From contig JAFEBQ010000015.1 of NCBI GenBank assembly GCA_018242585.1, positions 129,889-186,007 on the forward strand: a stretch of DNA of 56,119 bases, in the 5' to 3' direction. This DNA comes from Planctomycetota bacterium (lineage in GTDB: Bacteria > Planctomycetota > Planctomycetia > Pirellulales > PNKZ01). Position numbers and translations under genes: made by a program. How positions within the stretch are numbered: position 1 is the stretch's first letter; every line of letters starts with the position of its first letter. Below, one piece after another: positions 54,281-56,119 of this stretch. The notes below the pieces were generated by a model, which searched no databases, was not told the origin of the DNA, and saw nothing but the letters and a program-made list of their open reading frames with translations.

Positions 54281-56119
54281 TTACTCGCCGCAGCCGCAAG
54301 CCGGCACCGGGCAGCAAACCTGCACCGGAACTTGCTTGCAGACGACCTTCGGCACGCAGCGGGTCACCGTGTACGGAACCTGCTTCGGCACGCACCGCTT
54401 GACCATCACGGTCTTGGTGGAGTGCACCGGCTTGGTCACGCAGTAGGCTACCTGCTTGGTCCGCTTCTCGGCCACCATGTGGCAGACCGTGTAGCAGACC
54501 TGCTTCGAGCGGCATTCCGGCACCATGTGGCAGACCTGATAGGTGCAGGTCTTGGTCCGCTGCTCGGGCACCATGTGGCAGACCGTATAGCAGACCGTCT
54601 TGGTCCGCTGCTCGGGCACCATGTGGCAGACCTGATAGGTGCAGGTCTTGGTCCGCTGTTCCGGCACCATGTGGCAGACCGTGTAGGTGCAGGTCTTCAC
54701 GCGTTGTTCCGGCACCATGCGGCAGACCTGGTAAGTGCAGGTCTTGCTGCGCTGTTCCGGAACCATCTTGCAAACCTGGTAGGTGCAAGTCTTGACACGC
54801 TTCTCGGGCACCATGTGGCAGACCTGATAGGTGCAGGTCTTGGTCCGCTGTTCCGGCACCATGTGACAGACCTGGTACGTGCAGGTCTTGACCCGCTTCT
54901 CAGGCACCATGTGGCAGACCTGATAAGTGCAGGTCTTGACGCGCTTCTCGGGGACCATGTGGCAGACCTGGTACGTGCAGGTCTTCACACGCTTCTCGGG
55001 GACCATGTGGCAGACCTGATAGGTGCAGGTCTTGACCCGCTTCTCGGGGACCATGTGGCAGACAGTGTAGCTGCAAGTCTTGACGCGTTGTTCCGGCACC
55101 ATCTTGCAGACCTGGTACGTGCAAGTCTTGACGCACTTCTCGGGGACCATATGGCAGACCTGATAAGTGCAGGTCTTGACCCGCTTCTCGGGGACCATGT
55201 GGCAGACCTGATAGGTGCAAGTCTTGACGCGTTGTTCCGGCACCATTTTGCAAACCTGATAGGTGCAGGTCTTGACGCAGTTTTCCTTGACGTACTTCAC
55301 GCAGTCGATCGTCTTCTGCTTGGTCTCGGCAACCCAGACCTTCTTGCACACCTTGACCGGCGGGCATTGGATCTGGCATTGCTTGACCGCGCCGCACTTG
55401 TACACGCAACGGCAGCAGCAAGGATCCCAAACCCAGCAGCCGGGTTCTTGGACGCACTTGGTGATGACCTTGCCTGGGCATTCGGTCACTTGGGTTTCCC
55501 AGTGGCCGCAGCAGACGTCGATCGTCTTGGTATAGTGAACCGGCTTGCAAACCGTGTAGCAAATCTCACGAGTCTTCGTTTCCATCACCGGTTTGCAGAC
55601 GGTGTAGCAGATTTCCTTGGTCTTGGTCTCCATGACCGGCTTGCAGACCGTGTAGCAGATTTCCTTGGTCTTGGTCTCGTAGACCGGCTTGCAGACCGTG
55701 TAGCAGATCTCCTTCGTGCGGGTCTCCATGACCGGCTTGCAAACGGTGTAGCAGATCTCCTTGGTCTTGGTCTCGTAGACCGGCTTGCAGACCGTGTAGC
55801 AAATCTCCTTGGTCTTGGTCTCCATCACCGGCTTGCAGACCGTGTAGCAAATTTCCTTGGTCTTGGTCTCGTACACGGGCTTGCAGACGGTGTAACAGAT
55901 TTCCTTGGTGCGCGTCTCGTAGACCGGCTTGCAGACGGTATAGCAAATCTCGCGGGTCTTGGTCTCGTAGACCGGCTTGCAGACCGTGTAGCAAATTTCC
56001 TTGGTCTTGGTCTCGTACACGGGCTTGCAGACGGTGTAGCAGATTTCCTTGGTGCGCGTCTCGTAAACCGGCTTGCAAACCGTGTAGCAAATCTCGCGGG
56101 TCTTGGTTTCGTAGACCGG
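54281..56119 (-). CDS. Cysteine-rich YTV-type repeat protein, N-terminus beyond window
   Basis: The frame is open to the last base, so 612 C-terminal residues are visible and the start is missing. From N to C: block A, twelve visible 16-residue repeats of the form ETKTKEICYTVCKPVY (55541-56119); a unique Cys-rich linker of 89 residues (VHYTKTIDVCCGHWE to YVKENCV, about 55274-55540) with WDPCCCRCVYKCG; block B, about seventeen 16-residue repeats of the form KTCTYQVCHMVPEKRV (about 54458-55273); and a tail with PYTVTRCVPKVVCKQVPVQV and CCPVPACGCGE. Each repeat has CYTVC or CTYQVC. The YTV repeat is known from planctomycete cell-wall proteins of Rhodopirellula. Here it probably makes a disulfide-linked envelope layer (inference). 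A strong terminator follows. Confidence 0.92.
   Translation of the reverse strand, partial: PVYETKTREICYTVCKPVYETRTKEICYTVCKPVYETKTKEICYTVCKPVYETKTREICYTVCKPVYETRTKEICYTVCKPVYETKTKEICYTVCKPVMETKTKEICYTVCKPVYETKTKEICYTVCKPVMETRTKEICYTVCKPVYETKTKEICYTVCKPVMETKTKEICYTVCKPVMETKTREICYTVCKPVHYTKTIDVCCGHWETQVTECPGKVITKCVQEPGCWVWDPCCCRCVYKCGAVKQCQIQCPPVKVCKKVWVAETKQKTIDCVKYVKENCVKTCTYQVCKMVPEQRVKTCTYQVCHMVPEKRVKTCTYQVCHMVPEKCVKTCTYQVCKMVPEQRVKTCSYTVCHMVPEKRVKTCTYQVCHMVPEKRVKTCTYQVCHMVPEKRVKTCTYQVCHMVPEKRVKTCTYQVCHMVPEQRTKTCTYQVCHMVPEKRVKTCTYQVCKMVPEQRSKTCTYQVCRMVPEQRVKTCTYTVCHMVPEQRTKTCTYQVCHMVPEQRTKTVCYTVCHMVPEQRTKTCTYQVCHMVPECRSKQVCYTVCHMVAEKRTKQVAYCVTKPVHSTKTVMVKRCVPKQVPYTVTRCVPKVVCKQVPVQVCCPVPACGCGE

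Noticed and set aside
54900..55562. Reverse-strand 220-codon frame with repeats like LPHGPREAGQDLHLSG
   Set aside because: It is an alternate frame of the 48-bp tandem repeat of the YTV gene; the repeats in it merely mirror the DNA period.
54458..56119. 48-bp tandem repeats considered as a CRISPR array
   Set aside because: The repeats are contiguous, in frame, without unique spacers, and encode the conserved 16-residue protein repeats.

Overview
The window (about 56 kb, high GC) looks like a chromosomal segment of a planctomycete, most likely of the Pirellulales type. The evidence is gene content typical of that phylum: two DUF1549/DUF1553 plus DUF1501 pairs (one with a planctomycete cytochrome c domain), two secreted sulfatases, an SHD1-trypsin fusion protein, and a cysteine-rich YTV-type repeat protein at the right edge. 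A kdsB gene implies Kdo-containing lipopolysaccharide and so a Gram-negative-type outer membrane. Many genes lack a clear Shine-Dalgarno sequence, so several starts were chosen from signal peptides or family length.

Layout: 1-1779 is the 3' part of typA/bipA with a strong terminator. 2008-8837 is a forward catabolic cluster: CehA-like metallohydrolase, creatininase-family amidohydrolase, MFS transporter, enolase-superfamily enzyme, sulfatase. 9033-11262 holds a DMT exporter, a small protein with an apparently leaderless promoter, and an unknown protein. 11452-16531 is a reverse operon GntR - PSD1 cytochrome protein - DUF1501 protein, with a palindromic operator candidate before gntR. An SGNH hydrolase follows.

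18026-24628 is a cyanophycin locus: DUF1854 protein and an unusual ABC transporter on the reverse strand, and cyanophycin synthetase cphA on the forward strand, separated by 961 bp without a convincing gene. 24929-31106 holds a HEAT lipoprotein, a DUF1445 hydro-lyase, a divergent ketoacyl synthase, and the reverse block kdsB - two small genes - pyrG, in which pyrG makes the CTP that KdsB consumes. Near-identical direct repeats lie on both sides of this block.

31452-44143 holds the SHD1/TPR/trypsin/zinc-finger protein, glmS, a TMTC-like membrane/TPR protein, a TIM-barrel sugar isomerase with an overlapping small lipoprotein gene, a transglutaminase-like protein and the second DUF1549-DUF1501 pair. 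44262-47815 carries reverse-strand envelope genes: a polytopic membrane protein with a small secreted or membrane partner, a low-complexity secreted protein, and a Flp-type pilin with a strong terminator. 48208-53981 is forward: PQQ-type beta-propeller, agmatine deiminase, class V aminotransferase, second sulfatase, AhpD-like protein. 54281-56119 is the C-terminal part of the YTV repeat protein.

Intergenic spaces are full of dispersed short repeats of at least six families, several forming long perfect hairpins. No rRNA, tRNA, CRISPR array, integrase or transposase was recognised. The most interesting items are the cyanophycin locus, the two-block YTV protein, the SHD1-TPR-trypsin-zinc finger fusion, the GntR-coupled cytochrome operon, and the structured repeats.
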